From Slackia sp. ZJ119 (GTDB lineage Bacteria > Actinomycetota > Coriobacteriia > Coriobacteriales > Eggerthellaceae), in assembly GCF_011039175.1 (NCBI RefSeq), contig NZ_JAAKEN010000005.1, forward strand, positions 62,001-126,000: a DNA stretch of 64,000 bases. Reading direction: 5' to 3'. The notes beneath the pieces are model-generated. The model had not been told where the DNA came from. It worked only from the letters and a program-made list of their open reading frames with translations, and did no database searches. The stretch's first letter is position 1, and each line of letters opens with the position of its first letter. The translations under genes were made by a program, and so were the position numbers. Positions 38,000 to 46,767 of the stretch are shown here, one piece after another.

Positions 38000-38926
38000 A
38001 TGCCCCGCTACGCCGTCATCGACCTGGGAAGCAACACCATTCGCCTGGTGGTCTACGACGTCGACAAGCTGCGCAAGCACGAGGAAAACCCCGGATTCAA
38101 ACGCCTGGTCAACGACAAGGCCATGGCGGGTCTGGCCGCGTTCATCAACAAAAAGGGCGCCTTTTCGCCCATGGGCGTCGACCGCGCGGCGTCGGTGCTG
38201 AAAGACCACGTGCGCCACGCCCGCTACTTCGACTGCAAGCGCATCGACATCTTCGCGACCGCCGTCGTGCGCAACGCGACGAACTGCCGCGACGTGGTCG
38301 ACGAGCTGGAAGAGCGCGTGGGCGTGGGCGTCAACGTGCTGTCCGGCGAAGACGAGGCGCACCTGGACTTCGTGGGCGCCACGTGCGACCGCGTCATCGA
38401 CTGCGGCACCCTCATCGACATCGGCGGCGGGTCGACCGAGCTGGTGAGCATCCGGGGCGGGCGCGACCGGCAACGCGCGAGCGTGCCGCAAGGGTCGCTG
38501 TCGTCGTTTTCCGACTTCGTGGCCGGCATCCTTCCCACCGCTGACGAGCTGAAGGCCATCCGCAAGGCGTTCGCGAAAAACCTGGCCGCCACCTGCGACG
38601 CGTCGGCGTTTTCCGCGTCGACCCTCTACGGCGTGGGCGGCAGCGTGCGGGCGTCGGCGAAGATGCGGGCCGTCATGGACGGCACCGACGAGAAGCCGCG
38701 CACCGTGACGAAAGGCGACATCGCAGACATCCTGGCGGCCTGCACGGCGGACCCGAACGGATACGGGCACGGAGCGCTGAAGGCGTGCGCCGAGCGCGTG
38801 CACACGCTGACGCCGGGATGCGCGGTCATCGGGTCGCTCATGAAGACGCTCGGCGCCGACAAGCTGGACATCTGCAAGTACGGCGTGCGCGAAGGCTACC
38901 TCATCGAGCGCGTGCTGGGCGAATAG
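38000..38926 (+). CDS. ppx: Exopolyphosphatase / Ppx-GppA family phosphatase
   Basis: It removes terminal phosphates from polyphosphate or pppGpp. The 308 residues have the sugar-kinase/Hsp70-like fold with VIDLGSNTIRLVVYD at residues 6-20, a catalytic-region GEDEAHLDFVG and the second phosphate loop LIDIGGGSTELV. Only the two core domains are present; the longer C-terminal HD-type domains of E. coli Ppx are absent. The ATG at 38000 follows AGAAAGGAAA. ppk1 starts 139 bp downstream. Confidence 0.92.
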   Translation: MPRYAVIDLGSNTIRLVVYDVDKLRKHEENPGFKRLVNDKAMAGLAAFINKKGAFSPMGVDRAASVLKDHVRHARYFDCKRIDIFATAVVRNATNCRDVVDELEERVGVGVNVLSGEDEAHLDFVGATCDRVIDCGTLIDIGGGSTELVSIRGGRDRQRASVPQGSLSSFSDFVAGILPTADELKAIRKAFAKNLAATCDASAFSASTLYGVGGSVRASAKMRAVMDGTDEKPRTVTKGDIADILAACTADPNGYGHGALKACAERVHTLTPGCAVIGSLMKTLGADKLDICKYGVREGYLIERVLGE

Positions 38927-39065
38927 AGGCGAAGACGGCTGCGCGGGGCGGACAAAACGGCCCTAAAATCCTCCCCGGAACGCAAACACATCGCGTACAA
39001 TGGAAACAGCGCCCGACGCCGCTTTGGCCGGGCGCACCGTGTCCCTGCAACCTTAGGGGGTTCCT

Positions 39066-41615
39066 ATGGACAGCGCCGACGAAGCATGCGCACCCAAAGC
39101 CGACGAGACCGTCGCACCGTATCTGCAAAACCGCGAGCTCTCCTGGCTCACGTTCAACGAACGCGTCCTTGACCAGGGCGCCGACGAGACCGTGCCGCTG
39201 CTAGAGCGCCTGAACTTCATTTCCATCTTCTGGTCGAACCTGCAAGAGTTCTTCATGGTGCGCGTCGGCAGCCTGACAGACCTCTCGCTGGTGAAAAAGT
39301 CCATCATCGATTCCAAGTCGGGCATGACGCCGGCCCAGCAGCTCGACGCCATCTACAAGCGGTGCCACGAGCTCTACCCCATTCAGGAAGCCACCTACGA
39401 AGCGCTGCGCAAGCTGTTGACGGAAGCGGGCGTCAGCCACCTGCGCCCCGACGACCTGGACGACGCGCAGCGCGAATTCCTCGCCACCTACGTGCGCCAC
39501 AACGTCATGCCGTTCCTGTCGCCGCAGATCATCAATTCGCGCCACCCCTTCCCGCATCTGGAAAACGGCGCCTTGTACGTCATCGTGCGGCTTGACGAAG
39601 AAGTGGGCCCGAAGAAAAAGACCGGCAAGAAAAAGGGCAAGGACGCCGTCGAAGAAGAAGCCGCCGAGCACAGCGACAAGGAAAGCAAGAAGAACCTCGG
39701 CGCGGAAGGCGTCACGTTCGGGCTGGTGCCCATGCCCCGGCAGTGCGAGCGCGTCGTGAAGCTGCCCGGCGACGGCTTCCAATACATTTTGCTGGAGCAC
39801 GTCATCGAAATGGTGGCCGCCGACATCTTCAGCATGTACGAAGTGAAATACACCGACGTCATCTGCGTCACGCGCAACGCCGACCTGGACGCCACCGAAT
39901 CGACCGACGCGCAGGACGAAGACTACCGCGAGTACATGAAGCGCATTCTGAAAAAACGCGCACGCCTGGCCCCGGTGCGCCTGGAAGTCGAGCGGCCCTT
40001 GTCCGCAACGTTGGAAAAAGTGCTGCTCAAACGCTTGAATTTGAAGCATCACCAGGTGTTTGCCACGTGCGTGCCGCTGGACATGAGCTATACGTGGGGC
40101 CTGGCGAGCCGCGTGAGCGACAAGCAGCGCGAGCGGCTGACCAACACCCCGTTCACGCCGCAGTGGCCTGCCTGCCTCGACCGCAACCGCCGCATCATGG
40201 ACCAGGTGTGCGAAAAAGAAGTGCTGCTGTCCTACCCCTACGAATCGATGGATCCCTTCGTGCAGCTGCTGCGCGAAGCGGCCGCCGACCCCAGCGTCAT
40301 CTCCATCAAGATCACGCTGTACCGCCTGGCCAGCCAGTCGCACCTGGCCGAGGCGCTCATCGCCGCAGCCGAAAACGGCAAGGAGGTCACCGCGCTGTTC
40401 GAGCTGCGAGCACGCTTCGACGAATCGAACAACATCGAATGGTCGCAGCGCTTCGAGCAGGCCGGATGCAACGTCATCTACGGCTTCCACGACTACAAGG
40501 TGCACAGCAAGATCTGCTGCATCACGCGCCAGACGCCCGAAGGGCTGCAGCACATAACGCAGCTTGGCACGGGCAACTACAACGAGAAGACGGCGAAGCT
40601 CTACACCGACCTGTCGTTCATCACCACCGACCCCACGTTCGGCCGCGACGCCACCGAGTTCTTCCGCAACATGGGCCTGGAAAACGCCAGCGACAACTAC
40701 AGCATCCTGAAAGTGGCCCCGCTGCAGATAAAGCCCATGATCATCGCGAACATCGAACAGCAGATCTCGCTGGCGAAGGCGGGCCAGCCGTGCGGGCTGT
40801 TCTTCAAGACGAACTCGGTGACCGACAAGGACGTGATCGAGAAGATCGTCCAGGCCAGCCAAGCCGGCGTGCCGACGACCATGCTCGTGCGCGGCATCTG
40901 CTGCCTGGTGCCCGGCCTTGAAGGATGCACCGACAACGTGCGCGTGGTGTCGATCGTCGGACGGCTGCTTGAACACAGCCGCATTTACGGGTTCGGGCCG
41001 CGCGAGTCGATGAAGGTGTATTGCTCCAGCGCAGACCTGATGACCCGAAACATGGACAAGCGCGTAGAAATCGCCTGGCCGATACTGAATTCAGAGATCA
41101 AAGACCAGATCCTCGAATACATGGATCTATGCATGTCGGACACGGCGAAGCTGCGCGAACTGCTGCCGAGCAGCGAATACACGCGGCTCGGGGCGTTCGC
41201 GAAGCAGGACGAAAACGGCACGACGTCGCTGTTCGAAAGCCAGGAGTTCTTGATCAAGCGGGCGCAGAAGCGGCGCCTGGAAGCGGCCGAGAACGAAGCA
41301 GCCCGCCAAGTAGAAGAGCGCCGGCTGGCGGCAGAAGCGCGGGCGGCGGCCCAGGCCGAGCGCGAGGCGGCGATGGAGGCGGCCAGCAAGGTCGCCACGA
41401 GCGTGGCAGTGGCCACGGCGGTCGATGCGCAGGCCGGAGCGCCGGCGGACGCAGGAGAGCCGACAGACGCCGCCACACCGGCAAGCGCAGCGGCCGCAAG
41501 CGCCGGCAAGGCCGCAAGCGCCGCGACGACCACGGTCGCCGGAAGCGGCGGTGCGAACGCTCAGCACAAGCCGAGCCTGCTCGCACGCGTGCTGAGCGTG
41601 TTCGTGCGGAAGTAG
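39066..41615 (+). CDS. ppk1: Polyphosphate kinase 1, with C-terminal low-complexity tail
   Basis: It reversibly polymerises ATP gamma-phosphate into polyphosphate. The 849 residues carry the N-terminal NRELSWLTFNERVL and the phosphohistidine region YKVHSKICCI, with LGTGNYNEKTA and HSRIYGFG as further catalytic motifs. The head domain has a Lys/Glu-rich insert near residues 180-218. The last ~110 residues form a charged coiled-coil stretch, then an Ala/Thr-rich tail ending in SLLARVLSVFVRK, longer than usual. The ATG at 39066 is preceded by TTAGGGGG. Confidence 0.95.
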   Translation: MDSADEACAPKADETVAPYLQNRELSWLTFNERVLDQGADETVPLLERLNFISIFWSNLQEFFMVRVGSLTDLSLVKKSIIDSKSGMTPAQQLDAIYKRCHELYPIQEATYEALRKLLTEAGVSHLRPDDLDDAQREFLATYVRHNVMPFLSPQIINSRHPFPHLENGALYVIVRLDEEVGPKKKTGKKKGKDAVEEEAAEHSDKESKKNLGAEGVTFGLVPMPRQCERVVKLPGDGFQYILLEHVIEMVAADIFSMYEVKYTDVICVTRNADLDATESTDAQDEDYREYMKRILKKRARLAPVRLEVERPLSATLEKVLLKRLNLKHHQVFATCVPLDMSYTWGLASRVSDKQRERLTNTPFTPQWPACLDRNRRIMDQVCEKEVLLSYPYESMDPFVQLLREAAADPSVISIKITLYRLASQSHLAEALIAAAENGKEVTALFELRARFDESNNIEWSQRFEQAGCNVIYGFHDYKVHSKICCITRQTPEGLQHITQLGTGNYNEKTAKLYTDLSFITTDPTFGRDATEFFRNMGLENASDNYSILKVAPLQIKPMIIANIEQQISLAKAGQPCGLFFKTNSVTDKDVIEKIVQASQAGVPTTMLVRGICCLVPGLEGCTDNVRVVSIVGRLLEHSRIYGFGPRESMKVYCSSADLMTRNMDKRVEIAWPILNSEIKDQILEYMDLCMSDTAKLRELLPSSEYTRLGAFAKQDENGTTSLFESQEFLIKRAQKRRLEAAENEAARQVEERRLAAEARAAAQAEREAAMEAASKVATSVAVATAVDAQAGAPADAGEPTDAATPASAAAASAGKAASAATTTVAGSGGANAQHKPSLLARVLSVFVRK

Positions 41616-41786
41616 GAACGCAGAAAAGCAGGAAACGCAGCCAGGCTGCAACGCGATGCGGCAGGTTCTCTTTGGGAATCTGCCGCAAAACGCAGAGAAG
41701 TCGTAGCCAGAAGGCAACAACTCGGTTACAGTGCTGTTGGTGCGCATGCCGCCGAAGCGGCGACGCGGACTGCGGGAGGACGAGCT

Positions 41787-41948
41787 TGAAGAAAGGTTGC
41801 CTCGGTCCCCTCGGCCCATCCATCGACGTCCGGCTGAAGTGAAAGGTCGCCCGACGCCGGCAGCCACGCCAAGGGTCGAAGAACGAAAGGTTGCCCCTTG
41901 GGCGATGGCCCACACCGGACCCGCCAGGCATCGCCTGGCGGGTCCTTT
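41787..41948 (+). ncRNA. Candidate small RNA with three repeated motifs
   Basis: In the ppk1-glmM gap three similar motifs occur in direct order: TGAAGAAAGGTTGCC (about 41787), TGAAGTGAAAGGTCGCC (about 41835) and CGAAGAACGAAAGGTTGCC (about 41878). They end at a strong plus-strand hairpin. No reading frame fits. It could be an independent RNA or the structured 3' UTR of ppk1. I recognise no known RNA class. Confidence 0.35.
41917..41948 (+). terminator. Intrinsic terminator downstream of ppk1
   Basis: GGACCCGCCAGGC (41917-41929) and GCCTGGCGGGTCC (41933-41945) form a perfect 13-bp stem with a 3-nt loop, followed by TTTGCG. It is 300 bp beyond ppk1, so it may end a longer ppk1 mRNA or a separate small RNA. 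Confidence 0.7.
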
Positions 41949-42045
41949 GCGTGCAGAAACGAGCAGCGGCTGCGCCCACGAAGCTGCTAGAAGCCCGCCC
42001 CGCCGGCACAACCGCCTGCAGCAGGGCGAAATCCAGATCCCTGCG

Positions 42046-42072
42046 AAAAAGGGCCGCACCACGGCGGCCCTT
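42046..42072 (-). terminator. Intrinsic terminator downstream of glmM
   Basis: On the minus strand AAGGGCCGCC and GCGGCCCTT pair around a short GTGGT loop, followed by TTTC (TTTTT including the stem end). It lies 45 bp beyond the glmM stop and faces the ppk1-side terminator. Confidence 0.75.
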
Positions 42073-42117
42073 CGACTTGCTCTGACGTTGCGGCTCGCAC
42101 GAACCGCGTGCGGCCCG

Positions 42118-43452
42118 CTACGCTTCGCGCTCGACCACTTCCGCGATGGCGCGGGCGTGCCGCTCGGCGTCGGCCGCGTCGGCGGCTTCCACCATGACGC
42201 GCACGACCGGCTCGGTGCCGCTCGGACGCAAAAGCACGCGCCCGCTGTCGCCCAGTTCCGCTTCCGCCGCGGCCACGGCTTCTTGCACCGCCGCGCTCTC
42301 GTTGACGGCCGCCTTGTCGGTGACGCGCACGTTGATGAGCGTTTGCGGGAAACGCGTCATCACGGCCGCCGCCTCGGCGATGGGAAGCCCCGTGCGCTGG
42401 CACGCCGCCAGGAATTGCAGCGCCGTGACCAGGCCGTCTCCCGTGGAATTGTGCTCGAGGAAGATCATGTGGCCCGACTGCTCGCCGCCGATGACGAAGC
42501 CGCCTTCGCGCATGGCTTCCAGCACGTAGCGGTCGCCCACCTTCGTCTGGATCAGCTTGATGCCTGCGTCGGCCAGCGCGTGGTTAAGCCCCAGGTTGCA
42601 CATGACCGTCGACACCGCCGTGTCGCCCGGCAACGCGCCTCGGCGCTTCAGGTCGATGGCGCACACCGCTTCCACGATGTCGCCGTCTATCTCGTTGCCC
42701 GCGGCGTCGACCATCATCACGCGGTCGGCGTCGCCGTCATGCGCGATGCCCACGTCGGCGCCGATTTCCGCCACGAGCGCACGCAACGGCTCCAAGTGCG
42801 TCGACCCGCAGGCCACGTTGATGTCGCACCCGTTGTAGTCTTCGTTGATGACGGTGACCTCCGCGCCCAGCCGACGCAGCGCCTCGGGGCTGGTCACGCA
42901 CGACGCGCCATGGCCCACGTCAAGCGCCACCCGCAGGCCGTCGAATCGGACGCCCTGGTCGGCGACGGTCTTCACCGCATGCGCGATGTAGCGCTCGCAC
43001 GCGTCTTCCACCGGGATCATCACGCCGACCGCATCCCCCGCCGCCAGTTGTTCCGACGTAGCCCCGCCGGCTTCGATGAACGCCTGCATCTCGTCTTCCA
43101 CCGCATCAGGCAGCTTGTAGCCCGCTCCGTCGAAGAACTTGATGCCGTTGTACTCCGGCGGGTTGTGCGACGCCGAAATCATCACGCCGCCGTCGCAGGA
43201 CAGCTCGCGCACCTGCAGCGCGATGGCGGGCGTCGGGATGACGCCGGCCATGAGCGCCGTGCCGCCGACCGACATGACGCCAGCCGCGACGCACGCTTCA
43301 AGCATGTCGCCGGAAATGCGCGTGTCTTTCCCAATGAGAATGGTCTTGCCCTGGAAAACGGCGATGGCCTGCCCCAATTTGAATGCCAAGTCGCACGTGA
43401 GGTCGGTGTTCGCGACGCCGCGGACGCCGTCGGTCCCAAAAAGTCGTGCCAT
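42118..43452 (-). CDS. glmM: Phosphoglucosamine mutase
   Basis: It converts glucosamine 6-phosphate to glucosamine 1-phosphate for peptidoglycan precursor synthesis. The 444 residues are typical. The phosphoserine is S95 in ISASHNPPEYNG, the metal loop is DGDADRVMMVD, and the C-terminal phosphate-binding loop is RPSGTEPVVRV. The N-terminus MARLFGTDGVRGVAN is diagnostic of GlmM. The ATG at 43452 has GAGAAAGGTG upstream. Confidence 0.97.
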   Translation of the reverse strand: MARLFGTDGVRGVANTDLTCDLAFKLGQAIAVFQGKTILIGKDTRISGDMLEACVAAGVMSVGGTALMAGVIPTPAIALQVRELSCDGGVMISASHNPPEYNGIKFFDGAGYKLPDAVEDEMQAFIEAGGATSEQLAAGDAVGVMIPVEDACERYIAHAVKTVADQGVRFDGLRVALDVGHGASCVTSPEALRRLGAEVTVINEDYNGCDINVACGSTHLEPLRALVAEIGADVGIAHDGDADRVMMVDAAGNEIDGDIVEAVCAIDLKRRGALPGDTAVSTVMCNLGLNHALADAGIKLIQTKVGDRYVLEAMREGGFVIGGEQSGHMIFLEHNSTGDGLVTALQFLAACQRTGLPIAEAAAVMTRFPQTLINVRVTDKAAVNESAAVQEAVAAAEAELGDSGRVLLRPSGTEPVVRVMVEAADAADAERHARAIAEVVEREA

Positions 43453-43519
43453 AAAAGCACCTTTCTCGATCTGTTACGTCATCGAATGACCAGTATAGGC
43501 AACACATGAGAAAGGAATG

Positions 43520-43742
43520 TTACGATTATGGGAAAACCATCCGGAGAAGAGGGGACGCAGGGAGCGCGGTCACGTCGAGTCTCCATTCCGCGACTTCGAG
43601 CCTTTGCGCAAGTATATCATCCACGTGCGCCACGAAGGGGTCCCCGGCCGACTTGTCGCCGCTTCGAAGGTATCCCAGCAGCGCGGCCAGATCGGGCGGC
43701 GCAAGGCCCAAGTCGCCCGTCGCGTTGACGATGACGTCCACC
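43520..43742 (-). pseudogene. Remnant 1 of an Rpn-type (PDDEXK_2) gene with its 3' flank
   Basis: Bases 43600-43742 are identical, as far as I can read, over 143 bp to 45792-45934 inside the complete Rpn-like gene. They encode the internal VDVIVNATGDLGLAPPD to DDILAQRL segment. Both ends are cut: there is no catalytic N-terminus and the original C-terminus is lost. The 52-bp segment 43522-43573 matches 45311-45362 with 4 differences. Confidence 0.8.
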
Positions 43743-43816
43743 CTCGACCATCGAGAAAACAGGAGAATAGGTAGTCAAGGAAGACAACGGAGATCGCCCC
43801 CGTCATCCCCGTACGA

Positions 43817-44545
43817 TCACCTGGAGAGCACGGCGAGGGCGAACCGCCCCGCCTTGCGGTTTTCGGGATCCAGGCGCGTCCAAGAGCTGTCGTTGGGGTC
43901 GGCCAGGGCCTCCGCCGCGACCCTCAGCCGCTTCTTGTCCGAACCGTGCAGACGATTCAGGCAGCCTTTGTGGTCGGTGACCAAGCTGGCGAGCAGGGCG
44001 ACGTCGTCCAGGTGGCGGCGCTTGTCGCGCCTGTCCGCGCAATAGGCAGCGCTCTTGAGGACAAGCGCTCCGAGGAGGTCAGGAATGCGTATCCGAGTTG
44101 ATCCGTCCTCGTGCGCGAGCGCAAGGTTCATGCCTCGTTCGATCGCCTGCGCACCGCCCGCGATTTCCATCATCGGCCACCTGTTCACCTTGGCGGATTT
44201 CGCCTTGCCGGAAGGCAGGTGATCCGCCACCAGAATGTCGACGACGAGCGCTCCGCGGGTCATGCGATGGAAGGCACCGCCGCGCAGCCCGGATTCCCTG
44301 AGGGCAAACCCCATGCTCTCAAGCTGTCTCACCACGGCGGAAATGTTCGAGGTTGACGCCATTACGTCGATAAGCACGTCGACATCCACGGTTGCGCGGG
44401 ACTGGTGTCCCGCGATCATTGCGTGCGCTTGGGTCATGAGCCCGCCGACGAGCATCCACGCCCCCTCCGGGAGTCCGTCCCCAAGCTCTACGACGACGTC
44501 CCATGGCTTCATCAGCTTCGAGATCTTCAGCTCAGCGCATTCCAT
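43817..44545 (-). CDS. AbiEii-like nucleotidyltransferase, candidate toxin
   Basis: A 242-residue protein with a nucleotidyltransferase core: GG motif at residues 34-35 (MLVGGLMTQAHAM), D54-x-D56 (RATVDVDVLIDV) and a third carboxylate D103 (GALVVDILVAD). This pattern fits the AbiEii/DUF1814 toxin-like group, several of which modify tRNA or GTP. Its start at 44545 (MECAELKISK), with GGAAGGG upstream, overlaps the HTH gene by 14 bp. The pairing with a small DNA-binding gene suggests a toxin-antitoxin module. Confidence 0.7.
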   Translation of the reverse strand: MECAELKISKLMKPWDVVVELGDGLPEGAWMLVGGLMTQAHAMIAGHQSRATVDVDVLIDVMASTSNISAVVRQLESMGFALRESGLRGGAFHRMTRGALVVDILVADHLPSGKAKSAKVNRWPMMEIAGGAQAIERGMNLALAHEDGSTRIRIPDLLGALVLKSAAYCADRRDKRRHLDDVALLASLVTDHKGCLNRLHGSDKKRLRVAAEALADPNDSSWTRLDPENRKAGRFALAVLSR

Positions 44546-45239
44546 GCAGAAGCCCTTCCAGGTAGTCGAGCCCGCACCTTCGCTCACGCGCGTCCACCGA
44601 CATCGCGAGGTCCGCGGCGACGACGGGTTTGGGCATCTCGGCGGCGCCCGCCAGGAAATCCGGCAGATCCTTCGCGAACCTCACCGTGCATGGCCCCGAA
44701 GCGTCCTGCACGAGAAAGAAGTCTCGTTCGACCTCTTCCGGCGTCCTTCCGACCGCGTATCCGTCGAGGACGGGCGCCGTCGACGCAAGCCCCAGGCAAG
44801 AGGCGAAGGAGGAGGCCATTCCCGTGGCGACGAGCGCCTCTTTCACGTCGTCTTCGAACGACGGCGAGACGAGGTACCTTCTCGTCTCCATCCTGTTGCG
44901 GGCGAGCCAGACGAGCTCTTCTGCGCCGATTTCCTTCAGTTTCAGAAACAGTCGTCTCCTCTTGTGGTACTCGAGCCACGAAGCGTCGCCGCCGCCGAGC
45001 GCCAGCAACGCGGCCCAGGCGGTCTGCGAGTCCCATGGCCTTCCCTTGAATTGGGAGAGCGCCCTGCGGGCATGCACGCTGCCGGGATCGACGACGAGAT
45101 CTCCGGAATCCGTCTTCCAGGCGCGAAGGACACCGGTGCGCACGAGCCTCGCAACCTCGTGCCTCCCGACACCGAGGAGCCGCGCAGCCTGTGAGGCGGT
45201 GTAGCCGGAGGATATGTCGTATCCGCTTTCCATTTTCAT
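44532..45239 (-). CDS. Excisionase/MerR-type HTH protein, candidate antitoxin
   Basis: A 235-residue protein. Residues about 12-60 form a DNA-binding domain of the excisionase/MerR type (YTASQAARLLGVGRHEVARL...RTGVLRAWKTDSGDLVV). The remainder has no family I recognise. It is followed immediately by the nucleotidyltransferase gene. The -10 box sits directly against the start; the ATG at 45233 (MESGYD) would be the start of a leaderless transcript, and 45239 is the longest frame. It probably represses its own promoter through the palindrome at 45249-45266. Confidence 0.7.
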   Translation of the reverse strand: MKMESGYDISSGYTASQAARLLGVGRHEVARLVRTGVLRAWKTDSGDLVVDPGSVHARRALSQFKGRPWDSQTAWAALLALGGGDASWLEYHKRRRLFLKLKEIGAEELVWLARNRMETRRYLVSPSFEDDVKEALVATGMASSFASCLGLASTAPVLDGYAVGRTPEEVERDFFLVQDASGPCTVRFAKDLPDFLAGAAEMPKPVVAADLAMSVDARERRCGLDYLEGLLHGMR

Positions 45240-45241
45240 AT

Positions 45242-45270
45242 ATGATACCGTATGTTAATACATACGTAAA
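45242..45270 (-). promoter_or_regulatory. Promoter with palindromic operator for the HTH/nucleotidyltransferase pair
   Basis: On the minus strand TTTACG (45270-45265), 17 bp, TATCAT (45247-45242). The spacer holds a perfect palindrome CGTATGT-TAAT-ACATACG at 45249-45266, a likely operator. The -10 lies 2 to 8 bases before the candidate ATGs, so the mRNA would have no leader. Confidence 0.65.
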
Positions 45271-45310
45271 CTCTTCCTGAGTTACGAAAGACCGCAAAAT
45301 AAGGCACGGC

Positions 45311-45362
45311 ACGATTACGGGAAAACCATTCGGAGAAGAGGGGGCGCGGGGAGCGCGGTCAC
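45311..45362. repeat. 52-bp direct repeat flanking the TA-like module (partner 43522-43573)
   Basis: Both copies read ACGATTAyGGGAAAACCATy, then CGGAGAAGAGGGG and GAGCGCGGTCAC, with 4 differences in 52 bp and the same orientation. They bracket the 1.4-kb HTH/nucleotidyltransferase pair. In each case the repeat is the 3' flank of an Rpn-gene remnant. Confidence 0.85.
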
Positions 45363-45571
45363 TTCGCGTCTCCGTCCTTTGCGGCGGCGTCATGAGACTT
45401 GTCAAGGACGAAGAACTCGCGGGCTTGAGCAGGAGTCATCACTCCGGTCCTTACGGCCCTCTCCATAAACTCTTCGACAGCTTCTTCCCGCCCCTCTCCG
45501 CGGCCTTCCTCCCTCGCGCGGGTGGCGGCGCCCAAGCAGTCCCATGCCAGCTTTTCTTCGAACGTGATCAC
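45359..45571 (-). pseudogene. Remnant 2: C-terminal fragment of an Rpn-type gene
   Basis: A 70-codon frame beginning MITFEEKLAWDCLGA, which repeats the same motif in the full gene, then a Glu/Arg-rich helix and a C-terminal EFFVLDKSHDAAAKDGDAK. There is no nuclease domain, so it is the tail of a second Rpn-family gene. Its GTGATCACG start overlaps the stop of the complete copy, as expected of a recombination scar. Confidence 0.72.
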
Positions 45572-46383
45572 TTCGCGCCTCCAGAAACGTTTCGGTCCAA
45601 CGCCTCATAAAACGCCAGCGCCTGCTCTTGCGACATCGTGCCCGATTCGACAAGCTGCGCCACAGTCAGCTTGGCCCCTTCGCGCTCTTCCCGACGCCCC
45701 TTTTCAAAACCGGCCCTCTCGGCGCCCAAGCAGTCCCATGCCAGCTTTTCTTCGAACGTGATCACTTCGCGCCTCCATTCCTCGTCTTTTAGCCTTTGCG
45801 CAAGTATATCATCCACGTGCGCCACGAAGGGGTCCCCGGCCGACTTGTCGCCGCTTCGAAGGTATCCCAGCAGCGCGGCCAGATCGGGCGGCGCAAGGCC
45901 CAAGTCGCCCGTCGCGTTGACGATGACGTCCACCTGCCCGGCCGCATAGTCGAGCTGCGGCGCCTGGTCGACGCGCTTGCGGACGGTGCAGACGGGAAGC
46001 CCCAGCCCCAAGGGGTCGAACAGGCAGACGAAGATGACGTAGGCGTCGGGCAGGCCGCTGAACGGCTCGCTTTTGCGCAGGCACCGCGCGTCCAGCATGC
46101 TGTGGCTGTACCGCGCCCGGCGCGGGATGGCCGCGTCGACGGCCACCTGCATCTCCACGTCGAAGACCGCATGGGGGCTTCGCGCCAGCACGTCGCAGCG
46201 GACGCTCCGCTTGAGCACCTGCGTGACGCCGGCCTCGCCTTGCACGAAGTCGAGCCGCTCGATCTTGCAGCCGAGCACGCGCTCGATGATGCCCCGGCAG
46301 ATGTCCTCGTTGTCGCCCACGATGCTCGCGAACGCGAAGCAGTTCGTCAGAAAGCTGCGCCCCGACGGCAAAACGGTGTCCAT
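45568..46383 (-). CDS. Rpn-family PD-(D/E)XK nuclease / putative transposase
   Basis: A 271-residue protein of the PDDEXK_2 (Rpn-like, recombination-promoting nuclease) family. The N-terminus FLTNCFAFASIVGDNED, the Asp64 region (VRCDVLARS) and the E77-x-Q79 strand (VFDVEMQVA) fit the nuclease core. The C-terminal part has an ILAQRLKDEEWRREV helix and a short repetitive tail. The start ATG at 46383 has GGAGGGAGG upstream. Two partial copies lie within 2.8 kb. Confidence 0.8.
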   Translation of the reverse strand: MDTVLPSGRSFLTNCFAFASIVGDNEDICRGIIERVLGCKIERLDFVQGEAGVTQVLKRSVRCDVLARSPHAVFDVEMQVAVDAAIPRRARYSHSMLDARCLRKSEPFSGLPDAYVIFVCLFDPLGLGLPVCTVRKRVDQAPQLDYAAGQVDVIVNATGDLGLAPPDLAALLGYLRSGDKSAGDPFVAHVDDILAQRLKDEEWRREVITFEEKLAWDCLGAERAGFEKGRREEREGAKLTVAQLVESGTMSQEQALAFYEALDRNVSGGAK

Positions 46384-46767
46384 GCGGCCTCCCTCCGGCA
46401 CGCGGCCGCAGAGCCGCGGCCACGCCAGGATCATACCGCGGAAACCTTGCACGCCTTTGACGCAGAGCTTGCACGACGTGCCATCGAAGCTGTCCAGAGC
46501 CACGCCGCTTCCTTGGCCGATGCTCATCGGAAACGACGCCGTTTCTTGCGCGAAAGCAAGCAGAAGACAGCCCAGTCCTACGCGAAACCTTGCACGAATC
46601 CAACCCCGATCCAAGCAACGCCTGCGCCCGTTTTGAGCACCTGATCAATTTTGGGCAGGCTTTGCACAAACACGCAAGGGGAGTCGACCGAAGGAGGGGC
46701 GAAAGAGCGCAAGCCAAAGGAGAAGACTGGCGTGCTGGCACAAGAAGGGCAAGCGAGCACATACGAA
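46384..46767. other. Segment without a supported gene
   Basis: About 380 bp upstream of the Rpn gene. Open frames exist but lack ribosome-binding sites and resemble no family. It may hold the Rpn promoter, which I could not identify. Confidence 0.5.

Noticed and set aside
40985-42062. Minus-strand frames of 180-311 codons over the ppk1 3' end
   Set aside because: They are antisense to the Ala-rich tail of ppk1 and lack start signals.
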